From NCBI GenBank assembly GCA_937914965.1, contig CALGIY010000309.1, positions 1 to 9,746 on the forward strand: a stretch of DNA of 9,746 bases, written 5' to 3'. The position numbers were made by a program, and so were the translations under genes. Position 1 is the first letter of the stretch, and every line of letters begins with the position of its first letter. Positions 1 to 5,799 of this stretch are shown here, one piece after another. The DNA is from an uncultured Thermoanaerobacteraceae bacterium (GTDB lineage: Bacteria > Bacillota > DSM-12270 > Thermacetogeniales > Thermacetogeniaceae). Under the pieces are notes generated by a model. The model was not told the origin of the DNA and did no database searches. It saw only the letters and a program-made list of their open reading frames with translations.

Positions 1-1
1 T

Positions 2-184
2 AGATTTAAAGGAGATTATCTTTTTCACAGTGTTCCTATGGATCGTGAGCAGAATATAATTCCTGAAGAGGCGGCAAAGCTGGGGACGCCTTGTTCTCAC
101 GGATGTATACGATTGGAAGTTGAGGATACAAAATGGATTTATGATAATATCCCCACAGGGACGCCTGTTTTTATACATAATTAA
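2..184 (+). CDS. L,D-transpeptidase (YkuD family), C-terminal fragment
   Basis: The frame is open from the window edge and encodes the last 60 residues of a YkuD-type L,D-transpeptidase, an enzyme that forms 3-3 cross-links in peptidoglycan outside the membrane through a catalytic cysteine. The fragment holds the family signature SHGCIRL (about residues 43-49 of the fragment), with the catalytic Cys and following Arg, preceded by HSVPMD and followed by the usual closing block GTPVFIHN. The 5' part, including any signal peptide or LysM/SH3 domain, lies outside the window. Its stop codon (182-184) overlaps the stop codon of the convergent patatin gene (181-183 on the other strand), and no terminator hairpin separates the two. 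The family call is firm; the exact role (cell wall, spore cortex) cannot be told from the fragment. Confidence 0.9.
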   Translation, partial: RFKGDYLFHSVPMDREQNIIPEEAAKLGTPCSHGCIRLEVEDTKWIYDNIPTGTPVFIHN

Positions 185-1392
185 TTTTGCTTGATTTTGC
201 ACACTATGGCTGCTGTAATCATATCTAGGATTTGATCACTTCTTGTCCGCAGCAGCAGTTCGTTTCTACGCAAAATCTTGGGCAGTCTGGCTGTTACCTG
301 TTTTGTTGGCTGGTATACTTTCAAAACATTGCACTCAAAATCATCGTAGCTGTATACTTTAAATCTTTCCACTCCAGCCTTTGCTGCGGTTCTTTCCAGC
401 AAGGCGACCACTATATCCTGATAGGAGGCGCAGGTAGGTACCGGGAGTAATTCTGCCAGCAAGGGGACCACTCTTTCCATAATAATTCTCTTCTGTGGCA
501 TTCCATCCGAAGCTCCCCATCCATCTAGGATGTCTTTCAGTTTTTCCTGTTCCATCTGCAGTATGATGTCTAGGAAATATTCCTCGTCGCGGTTGACATC
601 AATGCAGTATCTCCTACCGTGATACCCTTTGAATATCTTCAATGTATCGAAATATCCTAACTCAATATTATTGTGCGCCCGTTTTCTGGTAAAATCAAAG
701 ATGCTTCCCAGGCTTTCACTAGGCTTAATTAGGGTGACCTCTAAATCTTTCATATTTTCCCATTTTTTTAGGCCTTTGCGTACAAGCCTAACAGCAATAA
801 TGTTTTTAAACCCTTTTTGGGCAAGCAAACTGACCGGTAGGTTGTCATAAATACCGCCATCAATAAATGCTTTGTTGTCAATGCGCTGTCTTTGGAATCC
901 CGGTATACTGGCGCTTGCCAGGAGATAGTCGATCAGCTTTCCTTGTGGGATATCATGTAGGAACAATCTCAAAGGAGTCAAATCAGTAAGGGATACGGTG
1001 ACAATGCCGAATTCCAACCCTGTTTTTCTAATTCTTTGTTCATCTATGTGTTGTTGTAGAAGAGAGCGGAGAGGAGCAGTGTTCATTCCCCGGTTGTGAA
1101 AGATGTTTTTAATGCCTTGTAGTAAACTAGATGTGTCATCGGAGGTTATTTTGAGGTGTTTGACTTTTTCAAGTAATTCATCATCGATCTTGACAACCTT
1201 GGAGGGGGTGATATCACTCCAAATGTCCAGGGCCATCTCAAAATCCCCCTGTACCATCATCGCCCCGTTTAGTGCACCGACAGAAGTCCCGGCAACACCT
1301 TGATAATCAACCCCGAGTTCTCTCAGCGCTTTCCATACACCAAGCTGATATGCGCCCCTGCCGCCTCCGCCTTCTAGAACAATACCATACAT
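181..1392 (-). CDS. Patatin-like phospholipase
   Basis: A 403-residue serine lipid acyl hydrolase of the patatin/RssA-like family, expected to cleave acyl chains from phospholipids in the cytoplasm or at the inner membrane face. The oxyanion-hole glycine run GGGGRG is at residues 8-13, the nucleophile elbow GTSVG at 35-39 (Ser37), and the dyad aspartate in DGG at 178-180, so the catalytic Ser-Asp pair is intact. The patatin domain takes up roughly residues 1-205; the remaining 200 residues are a C-terminal extension that I do not recognise. The start is supported by a ribosome binding site reading AGGAGTGA on the reverse strand just upstream. There is no signal peptide. It is transcribed away from the PadR operon and collides tail to tail with the YkuD gene. 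Confidence 0.93.
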   Translation of the reverse strand: MYGIVLEGGGGRGAYQLGVWKALRELGVDYQGVAGTSVGALNGAMMVQGDFEMALDIWSDITPSKVVKIDDELLEKVKHLKITSDDTSSLLQGIKNIFHNRGMNTAPLRSLLQQHIDEQRIRKTGLEFGIVTVSLTDLTPLRLFLHDIPQGKLIDYLLASASIPGFQRQRIDNKAFIDGGIYDNLPVSLLAQKGFKNIIAVRLVRKGLKKWENMKDLEVTLIKPSESLGSIFDFTRKRAHNNIELGYFDTLKIFKGYHGRRYCIDVNRDEEYFLDIILQMEQEKLKDILDGWGASDGMPQKRIIMERVVPLLAELLPVPTCASYQDIVVALLERTAAKAGVERFKVYSYDDFECNVLKVYQPTKQVTARLPKILRRNELLLRTRSDQILDMITAAIVCKIKQN

Positions 1393-1562
1393 CTCAAGTC
1401 ACTCCTGCTGTAAATTTACGGGATCGCTTGGTCTTATTATTACCAGCAAATCCGGAAGATTAGATTTTTGAATTTTGTGAAGTAGTTATTATGATCTTTA
1501 ATCATTCAGTGGAAAAATCCTGCCGCCTTTCGAAAATAGAAAAACCGACTAATTTCTAATTG

Positions 1563-1602
1563 ATAACTTATAAGGTATAGAACCCTCGGAAGGGCGAGTT
1601 AT
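1563..1602. repeat. Imperfect inverted repeat upstream of padR-like gene
   Basis: In the 300-base gap between the divergent patatin and PadR genes, ATAACT (1563-1568) is matched by its complement AGTTAT (1597-1602), and a second nested pair CCCT (1583-1586) and AGGG (1591-1594) closes a CGGA loop. The arms are unequally spaced, so the RNA stem would be irregular. It lies 26 bases upstream of the -35 box and could be a regulator site or chance. The rest of 1393-1627 shows no gene. Confidence 0.25.
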
Positions 1603-1627
1603 TGGGAAATATTTTGTACCGGGTGTA

Positions 1628-1656
1628 TTGACAAAATGCTCCTATGTTAATATAAT
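1628..1656 (+). promoter_or_regulatory. Consensus sigma-A promoter of the PadR operon
   Basis: TTGACA (1628-1633) and TATAAT (1651-1656) are both perfect consensus hexamers and are separated by exactly 17 bases, giving a predicted transcription start near 1663, about 30 bases before the start codon at 1694. The PadR frame could nominally be opened from a TTG within this promoter, but that TTG is the -35 box itself, which argues for the downstream ATG. Confidence 0.85.
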
Positions 1657-1693
1657 CGCTATAGGCATAATACATATAGAGGGGATTACCATC

Positions 1694-2095
1694 ATGTGCG
1701 ATCACCATCACCATTCAGGAGATAAAAAAAGATCAGGTTGTCACTGCGGCGGGGGACTGCCTGTCGAGAAGTTCATGCAGCCATGTCTGCTTATACTGCT
1801 AAAAGAGCGGTTTGCCCACGGCTATGACCTGATCCAGATGCTGCCCGAATTCGGTTTCACTGAAAGGCTGGACCCGGGTTCTGTTTACCGGAACCTGCGC
1901 CGTCTGGAGGAAGACGGACTGGTAACATCCCACTGGGATGTGGGTGAAGGCGGACCCGCCAGGCGATTGTACAGCCTGACCGATGAGGGTGAGGAGATGC
2001 TGCATGCCTGGGCGGTTCATATCAGGCAGCAGCGCAAGCGGATGGATGATTTTTTGGATAGGTATCAATCTCTCTTTGATATCAAAAACCAGTGA
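1694..2095 (+). CDS. PadR-family transcriptional regulator with His/Cys-rich N-terminus
   Basis: A 133-residue winged-helix regulator. After a short metal-ligand-rich head (MCDHHHH, then CHCGGGL near residues 17-23) comes the PadR domain: the core helix-turn-helix and wing run through HGYDLIQML, the recognition block PGSVYRNLRRLEEDGLV and the wing GPARRLYSLT, followed by a C-terminal helix for dimerisation. The start at ATG 1694 is chosen because an AGAGGGG ribosome binding site lies about 9 bases upstream and because longer versions would begin inside the promoter. It is the first gene of a two-gene unit with the small Cys-rich protein. PadR proteins usually repress their own operon; the His/Cys head suggests that metal may be the signal, which is inference. 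No canonical ATGT-N8-ACAT operator was found near the promoter. Confidence 0.85.
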   Translation: MCDHHHHSGDKKRSGCHCGGGLPVEKFMQPCLLILLKERFAHGYDLIQMLPEFGFTERLDPGSVYRNLRRLEEDGLVTSHWDVGEGGPARRLYSLTDEGEEMLHAWAVHIRQQRKRMDDFLDRYQSLFDIKNQ

Positions 2096-2112
2096 GGGAG
2101 GGGGTGAAAAGT

Positions 2113-2292
2113 ATGTGTGGTTGCGGCGATAAGCATGCTAAGGTTGATACCTGCTGCTGCGGCGGCGGGTTGAAGAGGCGTTTCTTCACCAAGGAAGAAA
2201 AGATTGCCAAGCTGGATGATTACATTAAGGACCTGCAGATGGAAATAAAAGCGGTTGAGGCGAAGATCCAGCACATTAAGGAACACAAATAA
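2113..2292 (+). CDS. Small Cys-rich coiled-coil protein (DUF5320-like)
   Basis: A 59-residue protein in two parts. The head has MCGCG and a TCCCGGG block (five Cys within 17 residues plus a His), suited to binding a metal or Fe-S cluster. The tail, about residues 27-59, is a charged amphipathic helix with regular I/L/V spacing (KIAKLDDYIKDL, then EIKAVEAKI), predicted to form a coiled coil. ATG 2113 is preferred over the in-frame GTG at 2092 because a strong GGGAGGGGGTG ribosome binding site (2096-2106) sits just upstream. It starts 17 bases after the PadR stop codon, so the two are surely cotranscribed. The layout resembles the small DUF5320-type proteins of anaerobes, but that assignment is from memory of the pattern. 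Function is unknown; a metal sensor or chaperone partner of the regulator is one idea. Confidence 0.75.
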   Translation: MCGCGDKHAKVDTCCCGGGLKRRFFTKEEKIAKLDDYIKDLQMEIKAVEAKIQHIKEHK

Positions 2293-2311
2293 TTGAACTG
2301 TTTATCATCTG

Positions 2312-2343
2312 CCCTGGGTGCTTTCCCAGGGTATATTTTTTTT
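2312..2343 (+). terminator. Rho-independent terminator of the PadR operon
   Basis: CCCTGGG (2312-2318) and CCCAGGG (2325-2331) form a perfect 7-bp stem with a six-base loop, followed by TATA and then a run of eight or more T. It lies 20 bases after the small Cys-rich gene. Confidence 0.92.
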
Positions 2344-2365
2344 CGGTACGAATCCCAGATAATTA

Positions 2366-2394
2366 TTGAGGGCATATGCCAGATAGGATAGAAT
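2366..2394 (+). promoter_or_regulatory. Promoter of DUF364 gene with palindrome in the spacer
   Basis: TTGAGG (2366-2371) and TAGAAT (2389-2394) are 17 bases apart, a reasonable sigma-A promoter; a TATAAT at 2395-2400 overlaps but has no -35 partner at a normal distance. The perfect 10-bp palindrome GGCATATGCC (2371-2380) touches the -35 box and fills the start of the spacer, a typical place for a repressor operator. Confidence 0.55.
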
Positions 2395-2445
2395 TATAAT
2401 GTAACTTTACTAATAAGTATCCCGGAAGGGGAAAAGGGTGAACAA

Positions 2446-3180
2446 ATGGGTTTTTATGAAGAACTCAAGGCAAAAACAGAACAACTTGTGCAAGAAAGAG
2501 GATTAGAGGATTATCCTGTCGAGGTAAAAGGCAAGGTACTGAAGCCGGTAGAGGCCATTGGAGATCCCCAAAGGCGTGATTTTCCAATCCTGAAGGGGAA
2601 GGAGTTTATGGTGGAAGCAGATTTTCAGGGGTGCAAGGGGCAGGCATTCACCGGTGAACCCCAGGGATTTCAGGGAACGTTAAAGGAGATTTTAACTATC
2701 CCCCTGCGGGAGAAAAGCAGCGGAGAGAAAGCAGCATTTATTGCTACCTTAAACGCGGTGATGAACTATCTCAATCTGGCAGATCGGACTCGGCACTGCC
2801 ATAATGAAAAACCAGAGAATTGTGCTAGGGAATTGGGAAGTTACATCAAAGAAAAATACGGGAATGTCCGGATAGGATTTGTAGGATACCAACCAGCAAT
2901 GATCGATCACCTGCACCGGGATTTTGAGCTGCGGGCACTTGACCTCAACCCTGACAACATAGGCAAGGTTAAAAGTGGTGTACTGATTGAGGATGGGGAG
3001 AAGAACCGGGATGAAGTGGTGCAGTGGGCGGATATTCTCTTGGTAACAGGGAGCACTGTGGCCAATGGGACCATTGAATATTTTTATAGTCTTGAGAAAC
3101 CGGTGCTTTTTTACGGCAATACCATTGCGGGAACTGCAGTTCTGATGGGGCTAGAACGTGTCTGCTTTTTTGGCAATTAA
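2446..3180 (+). CDS. DUF364 protein (putative heavy-metal chelation family)
   Basis: A 244-residue protein of the DUF364 family (Pfam PF04016). The one structurally known type, from Desulfitobacterium hafniense, combines an enolase N-terminal-like domain with a Rossmann-like domain and was proposed to chelate heavy metals. The N-terminal half here holds a Cys and Gly-rich turn (QGCKGQAFTG near residues 61-70) and Cys/His residues in RHCHNEKPENCA (about 115-126); the C-terminal half starts with VRIGFVGYQPAMI and ends in the characteristic LLVTGSTVANGT and LFYGNTIAGTAVL segments. The start is supported by AAGGGTG five bases upstream. It stands alone, with its own promoter, between a terminator and the first riboswitch. 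Placement next to Mo/W genes fits a metal or cofactor role, but the biochemical function is not established. Confidence 0.85.
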   Translation: MGFYEELKAKTEQLVQERGLEDYPVEVKGKVLKPVEAIGDPQRRDFPILKGKEFMVEADFQGCKGQAFTGEPQGFQGTLKEILTIPLREKSSGEKAAFIATLNAVMNYLNLADRTRHCHNEKPENCARELGSYIKEKYGNVRIGFVGYQPAMIDHLHRDFELRALDLNPDNIGKVKSGVLIEDGEKNRDEVVQWADILLVTGSTVANGTIEYFYSLEKPVLFYGNTIAGTAVLMGLERVCFFGN

Positions 3181-3192
3181 ACATGGTAACTC

Positions 3193-3210
3193 TGATGGCA
3201 GTTGCCATCA
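3193..3210. repeat. 18-base interrupted palindrome after DUF364 gene
   Basis: TGATGGCA and TGCCATCA are perfect complements separated by only GT. There is no T run on either strand, so it does not look like a terminator; with a two-base centre it is more like a protein binding site than an RNA hairpin. It lies 12 bases after the DUF364 stop and about 90 bases before the first riboswitch. Confidence 0.5.
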
Positions 3211-3298
3211 AATACCAATATAAAAACACCCCCAAAATAGTCCATCAAGCAGGATTATCGTTTGGTGATCAGGAATATTTCTTATTAAAAATAATATT

Positions 3299-3399
3299 GT
3301 TCTCCGAGTCTAGTTACCTGTGGTGCTTTACGGCTATGGCGACTGGACCCGTAGGGTAGGCCTGGAAACGGGTATACCTCCCAGTAAGGAAAGGAGAGC
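3299..3399 (+). promoter_or_regulatory. Moco/Tuco-type riboswitch aptamer, copy 1
   Basis: This is one of three related structured RNAs in the window. Closing stem P1 pairs the 5' end (TCTCC, 3301-3305, extendable to 3299) with GGAGA (3393-3397). Inside it are the CCGAG block after P1, a second stem (GTC-t-AGTT with GACT-g-GAC), a long hairpin capped by a GAAA tetraloop, then CCTCCCAG and GGAAAGGAG. These blocks match my memory of the molybdenum/tungsten cofactor RNA family described upstream of moa, molybdate uptake and Mo-enzyme genes. Base changes between the copies keep the stems paired. Whether the extra P3 stem that separates Moco from Tuco types is present is unclear. A weak promoter (TTGGTG 3262-3267, TTAAAA 3285-3290) would start the transcript right at the aptamer. 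Confidence 0.82.
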
Positions 3400-3413
3400 A
3401 GTTTGCGATGAAA

Positions 3414-3447
3414 GCCGGGCTGCGATCTGCCCGGTTATTTTGTTTTT
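3414..3447 (+). terminator. Riboswitch expression platform terminator, copy 1
   Basis: CCGGGC (3415-3420) pairs with GCCCGG (3429-3434) around an eight-base loop and is followed by TTATTTTGTTTTT. It begins about 14 bases after the aptamer and before the TiaS-like gene, so the switch most likely works by premature termination. An ATG at 3408 in frame with that gene sits inside this leader and is not a credible start. Confidence 0.85.
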
Positions 3448-3485
3448 GTAGGAGGCAGCAAAATTCAAATATTGTGGGGGGGTGG

Positions 3486-4235
3486 ATGAATCTGGAGAGG
3501 GTATTTGTTGGGATTGATGATACGGATAATCTTGAAAGCAGAGGTACAGGGTGGTTGAGCAGACAGCTCGGCAAAAATATCTGTGTTGAGTTTTCCGGTG
3601 TCCGGCTACAGGGTGTGACCAGGCACCAACTTTTGGTACACCCGGATATTCCCTATACTTCTCACAACAGCTCGGCGTGTCTGGACCTATTGTTTGAGGA
3701 TGGGCTGCCTGATGACTTTTTTACCTTTGTCAGCGATTTTATTGCTGGAAGGAGTGCTTCGGGGTCAGATCCAGGTATTTGTGTTGCTTTTGCTAAATGG
3801 GTGACAAAAACTGTGCAGTCTTTTGGACTATCAGCTCAAAAGGAGGTACTTACCAAGGGATTTGCTGCTGGTCTTGCCGAAGATGAGGACATCTTCCTTC
3901 AAGAATTAGGGGGTACCGGACAGGGAATTATAGGTGCCCTTGCTGCGGTGGGCCTGCGGGCGACCGGGAATGACGGCAGGTTTATTGCACTGGAAGGTAT
4001 CAGGAAATTAGAGGGCGTTGTCAAAGTCAGTCAGATGTTAGCCAATTCAGGGGTTGCCCGGGTACTCGACGAAACTGGGAAAGATATCCCGGAAGATGAC
4101 CAGGTAAACACTTTTGATTGGGTCAGACCTGGATTGTTTGATGATCAACCTGTGTTTTATGTGGCCCCAGATCCTTCAGGAAAGGCGGGAATGTGGGTTC
4201 CTCTTCATGGAAGGAAGCAAAAAAAGGAAGTATAA
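3486..4235 (+). CDS. TiaS kinase-domain-like protein (IDDTD family), stand-alone
   Basis: A 249-residue protein opening with VGIDDTDN (residues 8-15), the hallmark of the N-terminal domain of archaeal TiaS, tRNA(Ile2) agmatinylcytidine synthetase, where these aspartates serve the ATP-dependent kinase step. A second TiaS-like block, GTGQGIIGALAAVGLR, is near residues 142-157. TiaS itself is about 420 residues with ferredoxin-like, OB-fold and zinc-ribbon parts; the last two are missing here, so tRNA binding is unlikely and modification of tRNA should not be assumed. ATG 3486 is chosen because the longer frame starts within the riboswitch terminator hairpin, and a GGGGGGTGG site precedes it. 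The gene lies directly under riboswitch 1. I infer an ATP- or phosphate-handling role in Mo/W cofactor metabolism; the substrate is unknown. Confidence 0.72.
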   Translation: MNLERVFVGIDDTDNLESRGTGWLSRQLGKNICVEFSGVRLQGVTRHQLLVHPDIPYTSHNSSACLDLLFEDGLPDDFFTFVSDFIAGRSASGSDPGICVAFAKWVTKTVQSFGLSAQKEVLTKGFAAGLAEDEDIFLQELGGTGQGIIGALAAVGLRATGNDGRFIALEGIRKLEGVVKVSQMLANSGVARVLDETGKDIPEDDQVNTFDWVRPGLFDDQPVFYVAPDPSGKAGMWVPLHGRKQKKEV

Positions 4236-4261
4236 AAATCAAATTAGAGAGTTGACAAAGA

Positions 4262-4288
4262 GCCCCGGGGATACAGTCTCCCCGGGGC
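4262..4288 (+). terminator. Strong GC hairpin after TiaS-like gene, possible attenuator
   Basis: GCCCCGGGG (4262-4270) and CCCCGGGGC (4280-4288) are a perfect 9-bp inverted repeat with a nine-base loop. The following sequence is CGGGCATTTTCTG rather than a clean T run, so it may be a weak terminator, an attenuator or an RNA-stability stem that separates expression of the upstream gene from the storage-protein pair. Confidence 0.5.
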
Positions 4289-4304
4289 GGGCATTTTCTG
4301 CTAT

Positions 4305-4333
4305 TTGTCTGCCATCCTGTGATGGGATATAAT
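4305..4333 (+). promoter_or_regulatory. Possible internal promoter for the storage-protein pair
   Basis: TTGTCT (4305-4310) and TATAAT (4328-4333) are 17 bases apart. The -10 box is perfect and the -35 box matches at four positions. If it is active, the next two genes can be expressed independently of riboswitch 1. Confidence 0.5.
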
Positions 4334-4383
4334 CGAATTGAAGCTTTTTTTTGGACAATATGTCAATTAAAAAGGAGGTCAGT

Positions 4384-4608
4384 ATGGTGGACAAACCCAA
4401 AATCTTTGTACGTGAGCGGTGCAATGTCAGTGAATGGGAGAAGAAGCCGCTCTTTAATGTAGTGGGTGTCGTGGGTACTGATTTGAAGATCTATGTCAAG
4501 CACATCAGGAAGTTGGAAGTAGAGGAAATTGCGAAACAGATTGGTGCAGATTTGATTTACCTAGAGTCTGGTAAAAAAGATGAACTCGAAGAAGATGATG
4601 ATGATTAA
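4384..4608 (+). CDS. Small acidic-tailed protein upstream of MosB-like gene
   Basis: A 74-residue protein that I do not recognise. The body (residues 1-62) alternates short hydrophobic strands and charged helices (NVVGVVGTDLKIYVKHI, then VEEIAKQIGADLIYLE), consistent with a small alpha/beta fold, and it ends in a highly acidic tail of Glu and Asp (ELEEDDDD). It has a single Cys (residue 13) and no membrane segment. ATG 4384 is preferred because AAGGAGGT (4372-4379) precedes it closely; a GTG at 4387 would be equally served. An in-frame TTG at 4351 is too far upstream. The gene ends 27 bases before the MosB-like start and is almost certainly cotranscribed with it. An accessory or metal-binding partner of the storage protein is a guess from context only. 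Confidence 0.7.
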   Translation: MVDKPKIFVRERCNVSEWEKKPLFNVVGVVGTDLKIYVKHIRKLEVEEIAKQIGADLIYLESGKKDELEEDDDD

Positions 4609-4635
4609 GCAACATTACCAGGAAGGGTTTTGTCG

Positions 4636-5469
4636 ATGGCTTTAATCAGAGAGAAAGACAATAAAAAACTCCATGTGAAAAGTAAACTGATGGGTGAGTC
4701 CCTGGTAGGTAGAGAGTTTTTAAGCAGCCTGGAGTACAGGGAACAGTACCGGCTTCTTCCCCAGGTCAATGTGCTGAAGATCGGTGGCCAGAGCATTACC
4801 GACGGTGGCGCCCGGAGTATCTTACCTGTAATTGATGAGATCATTGCCAATAAGCAGAAACACAAGATGATTATCTCCACCGGGGGAGGCACCCGATCCC
4901 GGCATGTTTATGCTATAGCGCTGGAACTGGGTATGCCCACAGGTATTATTGCCAAGTTGGGGCAGAGCATTTCTGAGCAGAACGCCCTGATGCTTACTAC
5001 TTTACTCAGTCCTCATGGGGGAGTGAAGGTGGGGCATGACGATATTCCGAAACTATCTGCATATATTACCCAGGGGTGTATTCCGGTGATTCACGGAATG
5101 CCGCCTTATGGCTATTGGGAGCATCTGCCCAAAGAAGGCCGCTTACCTGCCAACCGCACTGATGTGGGTGCCTATCTGCTGGCAGAGGTTATCGGGGCCA
5201 AGCAGTGCATTTTTGTCAAAGATGAAGATGGTTTATATACAGACAACCCCAAGGTCAATCCTAAGGCTGAGTTGATCCCTAAAATCGGTGCCCAGGAGTT
5301 AATTGAACAGGACCTGGATGACCTGATCATCGAAAGGGTGGTGCTGGAGATGCTTCTCTCTGCACAGAGTGTCACCCAGATTCAGATCATCAACGGCCTG
5401 AAAGAGGGTATGATCACCAGAGCACTGGCCGGGGAACATGTTGGAACTATAATCTATAAAGATAAATAA
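4636..5469 (+). CDS. MosB-like molybdenum storage protein (amino acid kinase fold)
   Basis: A 277-residue member of the amino acid kinase superfamily that closely follows, from memory, the Azotobacter vinelandii molybdenum storage protein subunits. MosA and MosB form a hollow hexamer that uses ATP to build and hold polyoxomolybdate or tungstate clusters in the cytoplasm. Shared blocks are LKIGGQS (47-53), the glycine loop STGGGTRSRHVY (81-92), GMPPYGYWE (154-162), PANRTDVGA (171-179), FVKDEDGLYTDNP (193-205) and the C-terminal RALAGEHVGTII (262-273). FVKDEDGLYT and RALAGEHVGTII favour the MosB type over MosA and over UMP kinase. ATG 4636 is chosen since AGGAAGGG ends eight bases upstream; the in-frame TTG at 4630 is too close. 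Only one subunit gene is present here, so a homo-oligomer is possible. A terminator follows. Confidence 0.85.
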   Translation: MALIREKDNKKLHVKSKLMGESLVGREFLSSLEYREQYRLLPQVNVLKIGGQSITDGGARSILPVIDEIIANKQKHKMIISTGGGTRSRHVYAIALELGMPTGIIAKLGQSISEQNALMLTTLLSPHGGVKVGHDDIPKLSAYITQGCIPVIHGMPPYGYWEHLPKEGRLPANRTDVGAYLLAEVIGAKQCIFVKDEDGLYTDNPKVNPKAELIPKIGAQELIEQDLDDLIIERVVLEMLLSAQSVTQIQIINGLKEGMITRALAGEHVGTIIYKDK

Positions 5470-5490
5470 AAGTGAGCCGATCTCAAGTTT

Positions 5491-5524
5491 GCCGGGGCTG
5501 CAGCGCCTCGGCATTATGTTTTTT
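5491..5524 (+). terminator. Rho-independent terminator after MosB-like gene
   Basis: GCCGGGG (5491-5497) pairs with CCTCGGC (5506-5512), one G-U pair included, around a CTGCAGCG loop, followed by ATTATGTTTTTT. It closes the TiaS-like/small protein/MosB-like unit. Confidence 0.85.
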
Positions 5525-5613
5525 GATAATGTTGAGGATCCAAACTGCCTTGAATCTGTTAATTACTGAGCAGAGGAGTTTTTTAACTGCTGGAGAATAG
5601 AAAAAAGAGGAGA

Positions 5614-5707
5614 TCTCCGAGTCCACTGTCCGAAATTATTTACTGTGGCAGTTGGACCGTTAGGGTATACCAGGGAAACCGGTATGCCTCCCAGTGCGGA
5701 AAGGAGA
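5614..5707 (+). promoter_or_regulatory. Moco/Tuco-type riboswitch aptamer, copy 2
   Basis: P1 pairs TCTCC (5614-5618) with GGAGA (5703-5707). The second stem is GTCC-ACTG with CAGT-t-GGAC, and the long hairpin pairs GGTATACC with GGTATGCC, one G-U pair included, below a GAAA tetraloop. The CCGAG, CCTCCCAG and GGAAAGGAG blocks are the same as in copies 1 and 3 while the paired bases differ, which is what compensatory change in an RNA looks like. The element lies upstream of the ECF transporter genes. I saw no convincing promoter in 5526-5613. A palindrome GGAGATCTCC (5609-5618) overlaps the 5' strand of P1. Confidence 0.82.
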
Positions 5708-5720
5708 ACTACTGCTGTTA

Positions 5721-5759
5721 ACCGGACGCTGGGATTACCCTGTCTGGTTTTATTATTTT
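5721..5759 (+). terminator. Riboswitch expression platform terminator, copy 2
   Basis: ACCGGAC (5721-5727) pairs with GTCTGGT (5742-5748), and an inner GGG/CCC pair closes an ATTA loop; TTTATTATTTT follows. It begins 14 bases after the aptamer and ends 40 bases before the first ECF gene. Confidence 0.82.
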
Positions 5760-5799
5760 GGACCCGAGGGTTTACCATCATTAATAGGAAGATGAGTAG

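Noticed and set aside
1640..1680. PadR operator of the ATGT-N8-ACAT type
   Set aside because: ATGT (1644) and ACAT (1671) occur, but 23 bases lie between them, far from the canonical spacing.
1628..1693. PadR start at TTG 1628
   Set aside because: This TTG is part of a perfect -35 box; the transcript would begin downstream of it.
3408..3485. N-terminal extension of the TiaS-like gene from ATG 3408
   Set aside because: It would be translated from the riboswitch terminator hairpin, has no ribosome binding site and adds a Cys/Arg-rich stretch without family resemblance; ATG 3486 fits the IDDTD family start.
4636..5469. UMP kinase (PyrH) or another amino acid kinase
   Set aside because: The amino acid kinase fold is shared, but the IGGQS, GMPPY, KDEDGLYT and GEHVGTII blocks follow the Mo storage protein subunits rather than PyrH.
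5614..5707. Cobalamin riboswitch upstream of CbiO/CbiQ-like genes
   Set aside because: ECF genes made this worth testing, but the B12 box and the long multi-arm fold are absent; the conserved CCTCCCAG and GGAAAGGAG blocks fit the Moco/Tuco family.
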